A model generated the notes under the pieces. It made no database searches, was not told where the DNA came from, and saw only the letters and a list, made by a program, of their open reading frames with translations. The position numbers and the translations under genes are program-made. 64,000 nt of DNA, taken from NCBI RefSeq assembly GCF_014269035.2, contig NZ_JABWRP020000012.1, positions 140,388 to 204,387 of the forward strand, in the 5' to 3' direction. Positions 32,020-40,365 of this stretch are shown here, in pieces; position 1 is the stretch's first letter, and each line of letters starts with the position of its first letter. Source of the stretch: Pseudomonas vlassakiae (GTDB lineage Bacteria > Pseudomonadota > Gammaproteobacteria > Pseudomonadales > Pseudomonadaceae).

Positions 32020-33681
32020 TCAATGGAACAGGACAGCGGTCTTCTGCAAGGTCACCCACACCCCCCAGGCCAGCGGCACGACCACCACAGCCCAGGCCAG
32101 CAGCACCAACGGCAGGCTACCCGGCGAGGCATGCCACTCCAGCGAACGCGCACCATCAGCACCTTTGTCGTGGCTCAGAGCACGCTCGGCGGCCAGTTCG
32201 GCATCGGTCATGAAGTACTTGTCGGCCACCGGGCGGATCAGCATGTTGCAGATAAAGCCCAGCACCAGCAGGCCGGCAAGGATGTACAGGGTCATGTCGT
32301 AGGCCGCTGCACGCTCCACGCCCGCCGCCAACTGGTACTCGCGCAGGTAGGTGATCAGCACCGGGCCCAGCACGCCGGCTGCCGCCCAGGCAGTCAGCAG
32401 GCGACCATGAATGGCTCCCACCATCTGCGTGCCGAACAGGTCGGCCAGGTAGGCCGGCACTGTGGAGAAGCCACCGCCGTACATCGACAGAATGATGCAG
32501 AATGCCGCCACGAACAGCGCCACGTTGCCCAGGTGACCCATGTTCGGCACCAGGCTGTAGAGGCCGACGCCCAGGGCGAAGAAGGCGAAGTAGGTGTTCT
32601 TGCGGCCGATGTAGTCGGAGAACGATGCCCAGAAGAAGCGACCACCGATGTTGAACAGGCTCAGCAGGCCGGTGAAGCCGGCGGCGATGGCGGCGATCTG
32701 CGCCAGCTGCGCGGCGTTCAGCTCGCTGAAGCTCAGCTCGTTGCCCAGCAATTTGCCGGCAAACACTTCCTGCAGCAGCGGCGAAGCCATGCCGAGGATG
32801 CCGATACCGGCCGAAACGTTCAGGCACAGCACCAGCCACACCAGGGCGAACTGCGGGGTTTTCCAGGCGACGCTGACGTGCACGTGGCGGTCGGTGACCA
32901 TGCCATTGCCGGCCTTCTTCGCCGGTGCGCTCCAGCCTTCAGGCTTCCAGCCGGTTGGCGGAACGCGGTACGCCAGGGCGCCAGCCGTCATGAACACGAA
33001 GTAGATTGCGGCCATGGCGACGAAGCTCTGCCATACGCCCACTTCATGGGCATTGCCAAAATGGCCCATCAGCGCGGTAGCCAGCGGTGCACCCACCATG
33101 GCGCCACCACCGAAGCCCATGATCGCCATGCCGGTGGCCATGCCGCGTTTGTCCGGGAACCACTTGATCAGGGTCGAGACCGGTGAAATGTAGCCCAACC
33201 CCAAGCCAATCCCACCGATCACACCGGACCCCAACCACATCAGCCACAGCTGGTGGGTCTTTACGCCGATCGCCGAGATCAGCATGCCGCCACACCAGCA
33301 CAGGGCCGATACCAGGCCAGCCTTGCGAGGACCGGCATGTTCCAGCCAGCCGCCCAGCACCGCTGCCGAACAGCCGAGGAAGACGAAGAACAGGGTGTAG
33401 ATCCAGCTCAGCATCGAGATCGGCCAGTCGCATTCGGCGCTGAACAGGCGGGCGATGAAGCCCATGTCCGCCGAACAGGCAACCGGCGCGGTGATGCCGA
33501 TGGCTTGCGACAGCGGCAGCCAGAACACCGAGAAGCCGTAGGCCATGCCGATGCACAGATGGATAGCCAAGGCAGCTGGCGGGACCAGCCAGCGGTTGAA
33601 GCCCGGGCGGGCGATGATGCGCTCCTTCGACAGGAAGCTCGGCGCGCTGGCCAGCCCCTCTGCCGTGATGGTACTGCTCAT
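32020..33681 (-). CDS. OFA-family MFS transporter
   Basis: A 553-residue, 12-helix major facilitator of the oxalate/formate antiporter family. Features seen: a first helix with LAIHLCIGMAYGFSVFWLPLS, a periplasmic loop of about 40 residues with two cysteines near MGFIARLFSAECDWP, and the cytoplasmic motif KWFPDKRGMATGMAIMGFGG. The ATG at 33681 fits the family; an upstream extension of the frame is rejected. The substrate is probably a small carboxylate but cannot be read from the sequence. It is monocistronic and oriented like the his operon but separated from it by 170 bases. Confidence 0.9.
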   Translation of the reverse strand: MSSTITAEGLASAPSFLSKERIIARPGFNRWLVPPAALAIHLCIGMAYGFSVFWLPLSQAIGITAPVACSADMGFIARLFSAECDWPISMLSWIYTLFFVFLGCSAAVLGGWLEHAGPRKAGLVSALCWCGGMLISAIGVKTHQLWLMWLGSGVIGGIGLGLGYISPVSTLIKWFPDKRGMATGMAIMGFGGGAMVGAPLATALMGHFGNAHEVGVWQSFVAMAAIYFVFMTAGALAYRVPPTGWKPEGWSAPAKKAGNGMVTDRHVHVSVAWKTPQFALVWLVLCLNVSAGIGILGMASPLLQEVFAGKLLGNELSFSELNAAQLAQIAAIAAGFTGLLSLFNIGGRFFWASFSDYIGRKNTYFAFFALGVGLYSLVPNMGHLGNVALFVAAFCIILSMYGGGFSTVPAYLADLFGTQMVGAIHGRLLTAWAAAGVLGPVLITYLREYQLAAGVERAAAYDMTLYILAGLLVLGFICNMLIRPVADKYFMTDAELAAERALSHDKGADGARSLEWHASPGSLPLVLLAWAVVVVPLAWGVWVTLQKTAVLFH

Positions 33682-34049
33682 GGATTCATTCCTTTTGTAG
33701 GTAGACAGTGCTGGCGGATGGCAATCCCGGGCTCTTGTTATCGCACGCAGGGCGATCTGGGCCTTTTTCCTGGGCAACGGCCCGCGACAATGGGTCGCGG
33801 TCGCTCCGCAAAGCGGCACAAGGGTACCAGTTCGAAGATGACATGAAAGCAATCTGATATCGTTATTTTTCCCGTGGCTGAATCGGTATTTCCAGCAATC
33901 CGGCGGCGAAGGAACTGACGAAGCCACAGCTGTCGAATGCCGCAATCATCGGAAATACCCTGCATCGCTAGTCGTATACGCAGGGCCCACCCCTGCGGCG
34001 CTATACTCAGCCGTTCGGAATTCACACTACGGACTACAAGGACTCGCCC
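33682..34049. other. Divergent intergenic region between the MFS gene and asmA
   Basis: A 368-base gap with promoters expected in both directions. A possible -10 TATACT lies near 34002 for asmA. I see no other structure and no supported small gene. Confidence 0.4.
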
Positions 34050-36287
34050 ATGAAAGCGTTCGGCAAAATCCTGGGACTGGGGCTTCTCGGGTTGCTGCTG
34101 ATCATCGTGGCGCTGGGCTTCGCCCTGACCCACCTCTTCGATCCCAACGACTACAAAGACGAGATCCGCCAACTGGCGCGCGACAAGGCGCACGTCGAGC
34201 TGACCCTCAACGGTGACATCGGCTGGAGCCTGTTCCCCTGGCTGGGCCTGGAGCTGCATGAAGCCAGCATCGCGACGCTGGCCAAACCCAAGGAGCCGTT
34301 CGCCGACCTGCAGATGCTCGGCCTCTCCGTGCGTGTGCTGCCACTGCTGCGCCGCGAAGTGCAGATGAGCGATGTACGCGTCGAGGGCCTGAACCTGACC
34401 TTGCTACGCGACGAAAACGGCCACGGCAACTGGGAAGACATCGGCAAGCCGCTACCGACCACCCCCGATGGCACTGCCAGTGCGCCGGCCCAGGCACCTG
34501 CCGAGCAACCGGCGAAGCCTGCTGAAAGCAGCAGTGAGCGCGCGGTGAAGCTCGACATCGACAGCCTGACCGTGAACAACGCCCGGGTTTACTACACCGA
34601 TGCCAAGAGCGGCCAGAGCTACAGCGCCGAAAGCATCCAGCTGAGCACCGGCCCGGTCCACGAGGGCACCAATATCGCCCTTAAAGCCAGCGCCTTCCTC
34701 GGCGCCAGCCAGCCGGCCATCAAGGCCCGCACCGAGCTTGCCGGCGAGCTGCGCTTCGATCGCAAGCTCAAGCGCTACAACTTCGAAGACCTGCGCCTGA
34801 CCGGCGAAACCTCCGGCGAACCTACCGCTGGCAAGACCGTCACCTTCGGCGCCCAAGGCCAGCTGCTGGTCGACATGGGTGCCAACGTGGCCTCCTGGAG
34901 CGGCCTGAAAGTCTCGGCGAACCAGCTGCGCGCCCTCGGCGAACTGAACCTGCGCGACCTGGACAAGGCCCCGCAACTGAGCGGCGGCCTGTCCATCGCC
35001 CAGTTCAACCTGCGCACCTTCCTCGACGGCATCGGCCACCCGCTGCCGGCCACCAACGATCCGGCAGCCTTCGGCAAGCTGGAGCTGGTGACCCGCCTGC
35101 AAGGCACACCGTCCAGCCTGACCCTGGCCGACCTGGCTGTGAAGCTGGACGACACCACCTTCACTGGCCGCGTGGCCATCGACGACTTCGCCAAGCAGGC
35201 CCTGCGCCTGCAGCTCAAAGGCGACAGGTTCGATGCCGATCGCTACCTGCTGGCCAAGAGCGAGCAAGCCAAAGGCGCCACTGCCGCACGCCAGGCGGAG
35301 GTGCAGCAGCAGGAAGCCAGCGCAGTTGCCGGTGCCGGCAGCTCGCCACTGCCCAATGCCCCGACCCAGGTAGCCTGGAGCGACGACAAGCTGTTGCCGG
35401 TAGACCGCCTGCGCGTGCTCGACCTGCAAGCTGACCTGGCCTTCGGTGCGCTGACCCTGGACAAGCTGCCCATCAGCGATGCTCAGTTGCAGGCCACCGC
35501 CCAGGGCGGGCTGCTGACCTTGCAAACCCTGCGTGGCGGTCTCTACAACGGCACCTTCGAAGCCAAGGGCAACGTCGACGTGCGCCCTGCCGTGCCGCAG
35601 CTCGGCATCAACACCAGGATCAACCGGGTGCCGGTCGAGCACTTCATCAAAGTTGAAGGCAAGGAGCAGACGCCGCCGGTCAAAGGCCTGCTGACCCTGA
35701 CCAGTGATCTGACGGCCACCGGTAACAGCCAGAAGGCACTGGTCGACACCCTCAATGGCAGCGCAAACTTCACCATCAATGACGGCGTGCTGGTCAATGC
35801 CAACCTCGAACAACAACTGTGCCAGGCCATCGCCACCCTCAACCGCAAGACGTTGAGTGGCGAACCCCGTGGCAAGGACACCCCGTTCGAAGAGCTACGC
35901 GGCAGCCTGGTGATTCGCAATGGCGTAGCCAGCAACCCCGACCTCAAGGCACGCATCCCTGGCCTGACCGTCAACGGCCATGGCGACCTCGACCTGCGCG
36001 TGCTGGGCATGGACTACAACGTCGGCGTGATCGTCGAGGGTGATCAGCGCGCCATGCCCGACCCGGCCTGCCAGGTCAACGAACGCTTCGTGGGCGTGGA
36101 AGTGCCGCTGCGCTGCCGCGGCCCGCTGGAGATCGGCGCCAAGGCCTGCCGCCTGGACCAGGACGGCCTGGGCAAGGTCGCGGCCAAGCTGGCCGGCAAC
36201 CGCCTTAAAGACAAGATCGATGAAAAACTTGGAGACAAAGTGAGCCCAGAACTGAAAGACGCGCTCAAGGGGCTGTTCAAGCGATGA
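34050..36287 (+). CDS. asmA: AsmA-family outer-membrane biogenesis protein
   Basis: A 745-residue protein anchored by one N-terminal helix (residues about 7-27, LGLGLLGLLLIIVALGFAL) with a long periplasmic body. AsmA relatives form repeating beta-groove bridges that affect lipid transport and outer membrane assembly. The AsmA start block (NDYKDEIRQLARDKAHVELTLNG) and the C-terminal AsmA_2 block (DKLPISDAQLQATAQGG, LNGSANFTINDGVLVNANLE) are clear. A Pro/Ala/Glu-rich linker lies near 150-170. It overlaps mutY by four bases, a linkage conserved in pseudomonads. Confidence 0.92.
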   Translation: MKAFGKILGLGLLGLLLIIVALGFALTHLFDPNDYKDEIRQLARDKAHVELTLNGDIGWSLFPWLGLELHEASIATLAKPKEPFADLQMLGLSVRVLPLLRREVQMSDVRVEGLNLTLLRDENGHGNWEDIGKPLPTTPDGTASAPAQAPAEQPAKPAESSSERAVKLDIDSLTVNNARVYYTDAKSGQSYSAESIQLSTGPVHEGTNIALKASAFLGASQPAIKARTELAGELRFDRKLKRYNFEDLRLTGETSGEPTAGKTVTFGAQGQLLVDMGANVASWSGLKVSANQLRALGELNLRDLDKAPQLSGGLSIAQFNLRTFLDGIGHPLPATNDPAAFGKLELVTRLQGTPSSLTLADLAVKLDDTTFTGRVAIDDFAKQALRLQLKGDRFDADRYLLAKSEQAKGATAARQAEVQQQEASAVAGAGSSPLPNAPTQVAWSDDKLLPVDRLRVLDLQADLAFGALTLDKLPISDAQLQATAQGGLLTLQTLRGGLYNGTFEAKGNVDVRPAVPQLGINTRINRVPVEHFIKVEGKEQTPPVKGLLTLTSDLTATGNSQKALVDTLNGSANFTINDGVLVNANLEQQLCQAIATLNRKTLSGEPRGKDTPFEELRGSLVIRNGVASNPDLKARIPGLTVNGHGDLDLRVLGMDYNVGVIVEGDQRAMPDPACQVNERFVGVEVPLRCRGPLEIGAKACRLDQDGLGKVAAKLAGNRLKDKIDEKLGDKVSPELKDALKGLFKR

Positions 36288-37351
36288 CCCCCACGCAGTT
36301 CTCCAGCGCCGTGCTGGACTGGTATGACCAGCACGGTCGCCACGACCTGCCCTGGCAACAGGGCATCAACCCATACCGCGTGTGGGTTTCGGAAATCATG
36401 CTGCAGCAGACCCAGGTCAGCACCGTGCTCAACTACTTCGACCGTTTCATGCAGGCCCTGCCGACCGTGCAGGCCCTGGCTGAGGCGCCGGAGGACGAAG
36501 TGCTGCACTTGTGGACCGGCCTTGGCTACTACACCCGCGCACGCAACCTGCAGAAGGCCGCGAAGATCGTCGTCGAACAACATGGCGGCGAATTCCCGCG
36601 CAGCGTCGAGCAGCTCACCGAGCTGCCCGGCATCGGCCGCTCCACAGCGGGTGCCATCGCCAGCATCAGCATGGGCATTCGCGCGCCGATTCTCGATGGC
36701 AACGTCAAGCGCGTGCTGGCCCGCTACACCGCCCAGGCCGGCTACCCCGGCGAGCCCAAGGTGGCCAACCAGCTGTGGGCCACGGCCGAGCGCTTCACCC
36801 CGCACCAGCGCGCCAACCACTACACCCAGGCGATGATGGACATGGGCGCGACGCTGTGCACGCGCAGCAAGCCCAGCTGCCTGATCTGCCCGTTGCAGCA
36901 CGGCTGCGAAGCACACCTGCACGGCGAAGAAACCCGCTACCCCGAGCCCAAACCACGCAAGGCACTGCCGCAAAGGCGCACGCTGATGCCACTGCTGGCC
37001 AACGATGAAGGCGCCATTCTGCTTTACCGCCGCCCATCCAGCGGCCTGTGGGGTGGCTTATGGAGCCTCCCGGAGCTGGACGATCTTGCCCAGCTCGACG
37101 ACCTCGCCTACCAGCACGGCCTGCGCCTGGCCGAAAGCCGCGCACTGGACGGCCTGACCCATACCTTCAGCCACTTCCAGCTGGCGATCGAGCCATGGCT
37201 GGTACGTGTCGAGCCGGTCGGCCAGCACGTGGCCGAGGCCGACTGGCTCTGGTATAACCTCGCCACCCCGCCGCGCCTGGGCCTCGCCGCCCCGGTCAAG
37301 AAGCTGCTCAAACGCGCGGCCGACGAACTGATTGCAGGAGAAGCCCGATGA
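36284..37351 (+). CDS. mutY: A/G-specific adenine glycosylase MutY
   Basis: A 355-residue DNA repair enzyme that removes adenine opposite 8-oxoguanine. Catalytic Glu37 (SEIMLQQTQV) and Asp138 (ILDGNVKR) are present. The helix-hairpin-helix is LPGIGRSTAGAIAS. The 4Fe-4S ligands are Cys192, Cys199, Cys202 and Cys208. A C-terminal Nudix-like domain recognises 8-oxoG. Start and stop overlap asmA and yggX by four bases each, so the three are coupled. Confidence 0.97.
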   Translation: MTPTQFSSAVLDWYDQHGRHDLPWQQGINPYRVWVSEIMLQQTQVSTVLNYFDRFMQALPTVQALAEAPEDEVLHLWTGLGYYTRARNLQKAAKIVVEQHGGEFPRSVEQLTELPGIGRSTAGAIASISMGIRAPILDGNVKRVLARYTAQAGYPGEPKVANQLWATAERFTPHQRANHYTQAMMDMGATLCTRSKPSCLICPLQHGCEAHLHGEETRYPEPKPRKALPQRRTLMPLLANDEGAILLYRRPSSGLWGGLWSLPELDDLAQLDDLAYQHGLRLAESRALDGLTHTFSHFQLAIEPWLVRVEPVGQHVAEADWLWYNLATPPRLGLAAPVKKLLKRAADELIAGEAR

Positions 37352-37620
37352 CCCGCACCGTGATGTGCCGCAAGTACAAAGAAGAACTCCCAGGCCTGGC
37401 CCGCCCGCCCTACCCCGGTGCCAAGGGCCAGGACATCTTCGACCACATCTCGGAGAAAGCCTGGGAAGACTGGAAAAAACACCAGACCATGCTGATCAAC
37501 GAAAAACGCCTGAACATGATGAACGGCGAGGACCGCAAGTTCCTTCAGGGCGAGATGGACAAGTTTTTCGCTGGCGAGGAATACGCCCAGGCGGAAGGGT
37601 ACGTTCCCCCCTCCGAATGA
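37348..37620 (+). CDS. yggX: YggX-type iron trafficking/oxidative damage protection protein
   Basis: A 90-residue YggX protein (TRTVMCRKYKEELPGLARPP at the start with the single conserved Cys; EKAWEDWKKHQTMLINE in the middle). It protects iron-sulfur proteins from oxidative damage, which fits its coupling to mutY. It overlaps mutY by an ATGA and ends about 50 bases before the tRNA-Phe promoter. Confidence 0.95.
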   Translation: MTRTVMCRKYKEELPGLARPPYPGAKGQDIFDHISEKAWEDWKKHQTMLINEKRLNMMNGEDRKFLQGEMDKFFAGEEYAQAEGYVPPSE

Positions 37621-37671
37621 CCCCACGAACCGTAAGCGACGGAATTAATTTAAAATTTTTTCAAAAAGTCG

Positions 37672-37700
37672 TTGACGGGCCGTCAGAAAATCTATTTAAT
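37672..37700 (+). promoter_or_regulatory. Sigma-70 promoter of tRNA-Phe
   Basis: TTGACG at 37672-37677 and TTTAAT at 37695-37700 with 17-bp spacing, followed about 10 bases later by the tRNA 5' end. An AT-rich UP-like stretch (AATTAATTTAAAATTTTTTC) lies immediately upstream. Confidence 0.75.
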
Positions 37701-37710
37701 TCACCTCGTC

Positions 37711-37786
37711 GCCCAGATAGCTCAGTCGGTAGAGCAGAGGATTGAAAATCCTCGTGTCGGCGGTTCGACTCCGTCTCTGGGCACCA
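37711..37786 (+). tRNA. tRNA-Phe (GAA)
   Basis: A 76-base cloverleaf with encoded CCA: acceptor GCCCAGA/TCTGGGC, D arm GCTCAGTCGGTAGAGC, anticodon stem AGGATTGAAAATCCT with GAA, and T arm GGCGGTTCGACTCCGTC. Confidence 0.98.
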
Positions 37787-37831
37787 CCTTCAAGCTTCTG
37801 GTGGTTGCAAAGTTACCCGAAGCGACACAAG

Positions 37832-37855
37832 AAACCCGCCCAGTGCGGGTTTTTT
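37832..37855 (+). terminator. Intrinsic terminator after tRNA-Phe
   Basis: AAACCCGC, loop CCAGT, GCGGGTTTTTT: a 6-7 bp GC-rich stem with a T6 tract. It would also act weakly on the opposite strand. Confidence 0.85.
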
Positions 37856-37918
37856 GTTGTCTGCGTTTTTTGCTTTTGGGATGGGCAGCATCGATAGCTG
37901 CTCCCCCCACCTCCAGCC

Positions 37919-38224
37919 CTACCCCGCAGTTCGCGGAGACACCACCTCGGCATGTAGCCTCAGTCCGAGTGCCGCCATCACTTTCATGATGGTCGCCAGG
38001 CTTGGATTACCCTCCGCCGACAACGCTTTGTAGAGCCCTTCGCGAGTCAGGCCCGTATCACGCGCCAGCTGAGCCATGCCACGAGCACGCGCGATATCGC
38101 CCAAGGCAGCGGCAAGCAACACCGGATCGTTTTCTTCAAGGCAGGCCTCAAGGTACAGAGCCATGTCTTCCTCTGTCTTGAGGTGATCTGCGGCATCCCA
38201 CTTGGTCAGTTTGGTCGCAGTCAT
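37919..38224 (-). CDS. HigA-like antitoxin of a type II toxin-antitoxin pair
   Basis: A 101-residue helix-turn-helix protein of the putative addiction module antidote family (COG3636). The DNA-binding part is ARARGMAQLARDTGLTREGLYKALS, followed by NPSLATIMKVMAALGL. It would neutralise the RelE/HigB-like toxin and repress the pair. The toxin gene lies immediately upstream (nine bases) on the same strand but carries an amber codon. This frame is intact from ATG to stop. Confidence 0.88.
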   Translation of the reverse strand: MTATKLTKWDAADHLKTEEDMALYLEACLEENDPVLLAAALGDIARARGMAQLARDTGLTREGLYKALSAEGNPSLATIMKVMAALGLRLHAEVVSPRTAG

Positions 38225-38233
38225 GGCGGCCTC

Positions 38234-38518
38234 CTAAAGCTCGCGTGCCAGCTTGAGGGCTGAACTGGTGTCCCTGGTCTGCGTGGACTTGTCGCCACCC
38301 GCCAGAAGGATGATCACCTCGTAGCCTCGCTGAACGAAATACACCCGATAGCCCGGACCGTAATCGATCCGCTACTCGGACACTCCTTCACCTACCGGCT
38401 TACAATCCCCAATCACTCCAAGCTCGACCCGTCGCACATTGATACGAGCCTGTGCACGAGCATCCCGCAACGCGGCGAACCACCTTCTGTAGCTGTCGGT
38501 TTGTAATAGTGTGTGCAT
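38234..38518 (-). pseudogene. RelE/ParE (HigB-like) toxin gene broken by an in-frame amber codon
   Basis: Translating from the ATG at 38518 gives a toxin of the addiction module killer family for 48 codons (starting MHTLLQTDSYRRWFAALRD), then TAG at 38374-38372. The same frame continues without further stops: RIDYGPGYRVYFVQRGYEV, then LLAGGDKSTQTRD, ending at a TAG at 38234. The family has Leu at the amber site (S-E-L-R-I-D-Y), so a single TTG-to-TAG change explains it. The full-length frame is 94 residues, normal for the family. Without suppression the product lacks the catalytic C-terminal half. Confidence 0.85.
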
Positions 38519-38690
38519 GGGAAAAATGTAAACCGTAGTTCACACCACATCAATCTGGACGCGTTTCAAACTATTTGATTACGCAGCGCCGCATCCTCCG
38601 CCCACCGGCATTGATCAGCATCAACGACCTCCCCCACCCCCAAACTCACAATCACAAGTGGACATTCGACCCAACCTCGCAAGGACCTCC

Positions 38691-39680
38691 ATGAGCGAAG
38701 AAGCCACCCTCCTGCTCCCCGCACCCGGCGAATCCTCTTCCCCCGCCCCTGCTGCACCTCGCACGCGCCGCCCTCGCCAGCGCAAACCCGAGCCCTCCAT
38801 CAGCAAGGTCAGCCAGGCCCCAGCCGCGCTGGAAGTGGCAAGTGCACCAAAGGGCAGCAACGAAGACAGCACCTCGGCGCGCCTGCCGGCCAGCTACCCG
38901 TACCGCACCCGCCTGCGTCGCCAGGATTACGAGAAGACCAAGCATGCGCTGCAGATCGAACTGCTGAAGGTCCAGAGCTGGGTCAAGGAAACCGGCCAGC
39001 GCGTGGTCATACTGTTCGAGGGGCGTGACGCAGCAGGCAAAGGTGGCACGATCAAACGCTTCATGGAGCACCTCAACCCGCGAGGCGCCCGGATCGTTGC
39101 GCTGGAGAAGCCTTCCGAGCAGGAACTGGGGCAGTGGTACTTCCAGCGTTACATCCAGCACCTGCCCACGGCGGGTGAAATGGTCTTCTTCGACCGCTCC
39201 TGGTACAACCGCGCCGGGGTCGAGAAGGTAATGGGCTTCTGTTCGCCGGTGCAGTACCTGGAGTTCATGCGCCAGGCACCGGACCTGGAGCGAATGCTGT
39301 GCAACAGCGGCATCCTGCTGTTCAAGTACTGGTTCTCGGTGAACCGCGAAGAGCAGCTGCGCCGCTTCATCTCGCGCCGGGACGACCCACTCAAGCACTG
39401 GAAGCTTTCACCCATCGACATCAAGTCGCTGGACAAGTGGGAAGACTACACCGCAGCCAAGGAGGCGATGTTCTTCCATACCGATACCGCCGATGCACCG
39501 TGGACGGTGATCAAGTCGGACGACAAGAAACGCGCACGAATCAACTGTATCCGGCACTTCCTGCATTCGCTGGATTATCCGGGGAAGGACCACCGCGTGG
39601 CTCATGCACCCGATGAGCTGTTGGTCGGCCGCGCATCGCGCGGGTTCGAGGGAGACGAGCCGACACCGCCCACCAGTTGA
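38691..39680 (+). CDS. ppk2: Polyphosphate kinase 2 (PPK2)
   Basis: A 329-residue P-loop enzyme that transfers phosphate between polyphosphate and nucleotides. Walker A is GRDAAGKGGTIKRF, the lid region is near PRGARIVALEKPSEQE, and Walker B is VFFDRSWYNRAGVE. The first 70 residues are a Pro/Ala/Ser-rich disordered extension. The ATG at 38691 has AAGGACC upstream; an upstream GTG frame start at 38658 is less likely. It stands alone between the toxin-antitoxin remnant and a small conserved gene. Confidence 0.94.
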   Translation: MSEEATLLLPAPGESSSPAPAAPRTRRPRQRKPEPSISKVSQAPAALEVASAPKGSNEDSTSARLPASYPYRTRLRRQDYEKTKHALQIELLKVQSWVKETGQRVVILFEGRDAAGKGGTIKRFMEHLNPRGARIVALEKPSEQELGQWYFQRYIQHLPTAGEMVFFDRSWYNRAGVEKVMGFCSPVQYLEFMRQAPDLERMLCNSGILLFKYWFSVNREEQLRRFISRRDDPLKHWKLSPIDIKSLDKWEDYTAAKEAMFFHTDTADAPWTVIKSDDKKRARINCIRHFLHSLDYPGKDHRVAHAPDELLVGRASRGFEGDEPTPPTS

Positions 39681-39739
39681 ATCACCCGGGCTGCTGCGCT
39701 TCAATACGCGCAATTTCCGAACACCCCAAGGATTCACCC

Positions 39740-40183
39740 ATGGCCACCCCAACCAAGCAACAGAAACGCGCCAAGCGCGCCGCCAGCAAAGCCAAGCAGA
39801 ACCGCATGGTGCGCAGCGGCCAGGCGGTCAAGGCCAGCGCCGGTGACAGCGCCAGCATCGAGCAGGTGTTCAACAAGGCCATGGAGACCGACAGCTACAA
39901 AGAGCTGTTCGCGAAGATGAAAGCCGCCCAGGAAACCAGCCTGGTAGCGATGATCTCGGTGTTCTTGGTTGACCCGCTGCTGGCCTTGGTACTCAAGGGC
40001 CACAAGGAAGAGCACGCCACCGACTACATCGTGCTGGTGTTCAACGCCTACCGCACCTGGCTCGACGGCGCCGACGAAGACACCACCATGGCCTGGCTGG
40101 AGAGCGATGAGTTCCAGGAAGCCTATATCGCCGCTTCCGAACTGGTCGCCAAGCAGCAGCAACAGCAGAAGCAGTTTGGCTGA
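39740..40183 (+). CDS. Hypothetical protein with a basic N-terminus and Gln-rich C-terminus
   Basis: A 147-residue protein that I do not recognise. The first 30 residues are strongly basic (TKQQKRAKRAASKAKQNR), which suggests nucleic-acid contact. The middle holds a hydrophobic helix (TSLVAMISVFLVDPLLALVL) and an acidic helical part; the tail is a Gln run (AKQQQQQKQFG). AAGGATTC lies before the ATG. Codon use is typical of the genome. It is followed by a REP pair and a strong terminator. Function unknown. Confidence 0.8.
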   Translation: MATPTKQQKRAKRAASKAKQNRMVRSGQAVKASAGDSASIEQVFNKAMETDSYKELFAKMKAAQETSLVAMISVFLVDPLLALVLKGHKEEHATDYIVLVFNAYRTWLDGADEDTTMAWLESDEFQEAYIAASELVAKQQQQQKQFG

Positions 40184-40205
40184 CCGGGCTGCTTGACCTG
40201 ATCTG

Positions 40206-40297
40206 GCCTCTTCGCGGGTAAACCCGCTCCAACAGATTCACCGCAGGCCAGAGAGCACCTCGATCCCTGCAGGAGCGGGTTTACCCGCGAAAGGGCC
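40206..40297. repeat. Inverted REP pair
   Basis: CTCTTCGCGGGTAAACCCGC at about 40208 and its complement GCGGGTTTACCCGCGAAAGG ending at about 40295, in the convergent gap before gabP. Confidence 0.8.
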
Positions 40298-40308
40298 CGA
40301 ACAGGCAT

Positions 40309-40346
40309 CAAAAAAGGCCGCGTCCTGTGCAGGACGCGGCCTTTCT
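40309..40346. terminator. Bidirectional intrinsic terminator
   Basis: AAAAAAGGCCGCGTCCTG ... CAGGACGCGGCCTTTCTT: a 12-bp stem with an A run on one side and a T-rich run on the other, serving both the plus-strand hypothetical gene and gabP on the minus strand. Confidence 0.85.
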
Positions 40347-40365
40347 TCATTTCAAGCAGCGCGGA

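Noticed and set aside
33738..34259. 173-codon minus-strand frame across the MFS-asmA gap
   Set aside because: It overlaps the start of asmA in antisense and its translation is a shadow of high-GC coding DNA.
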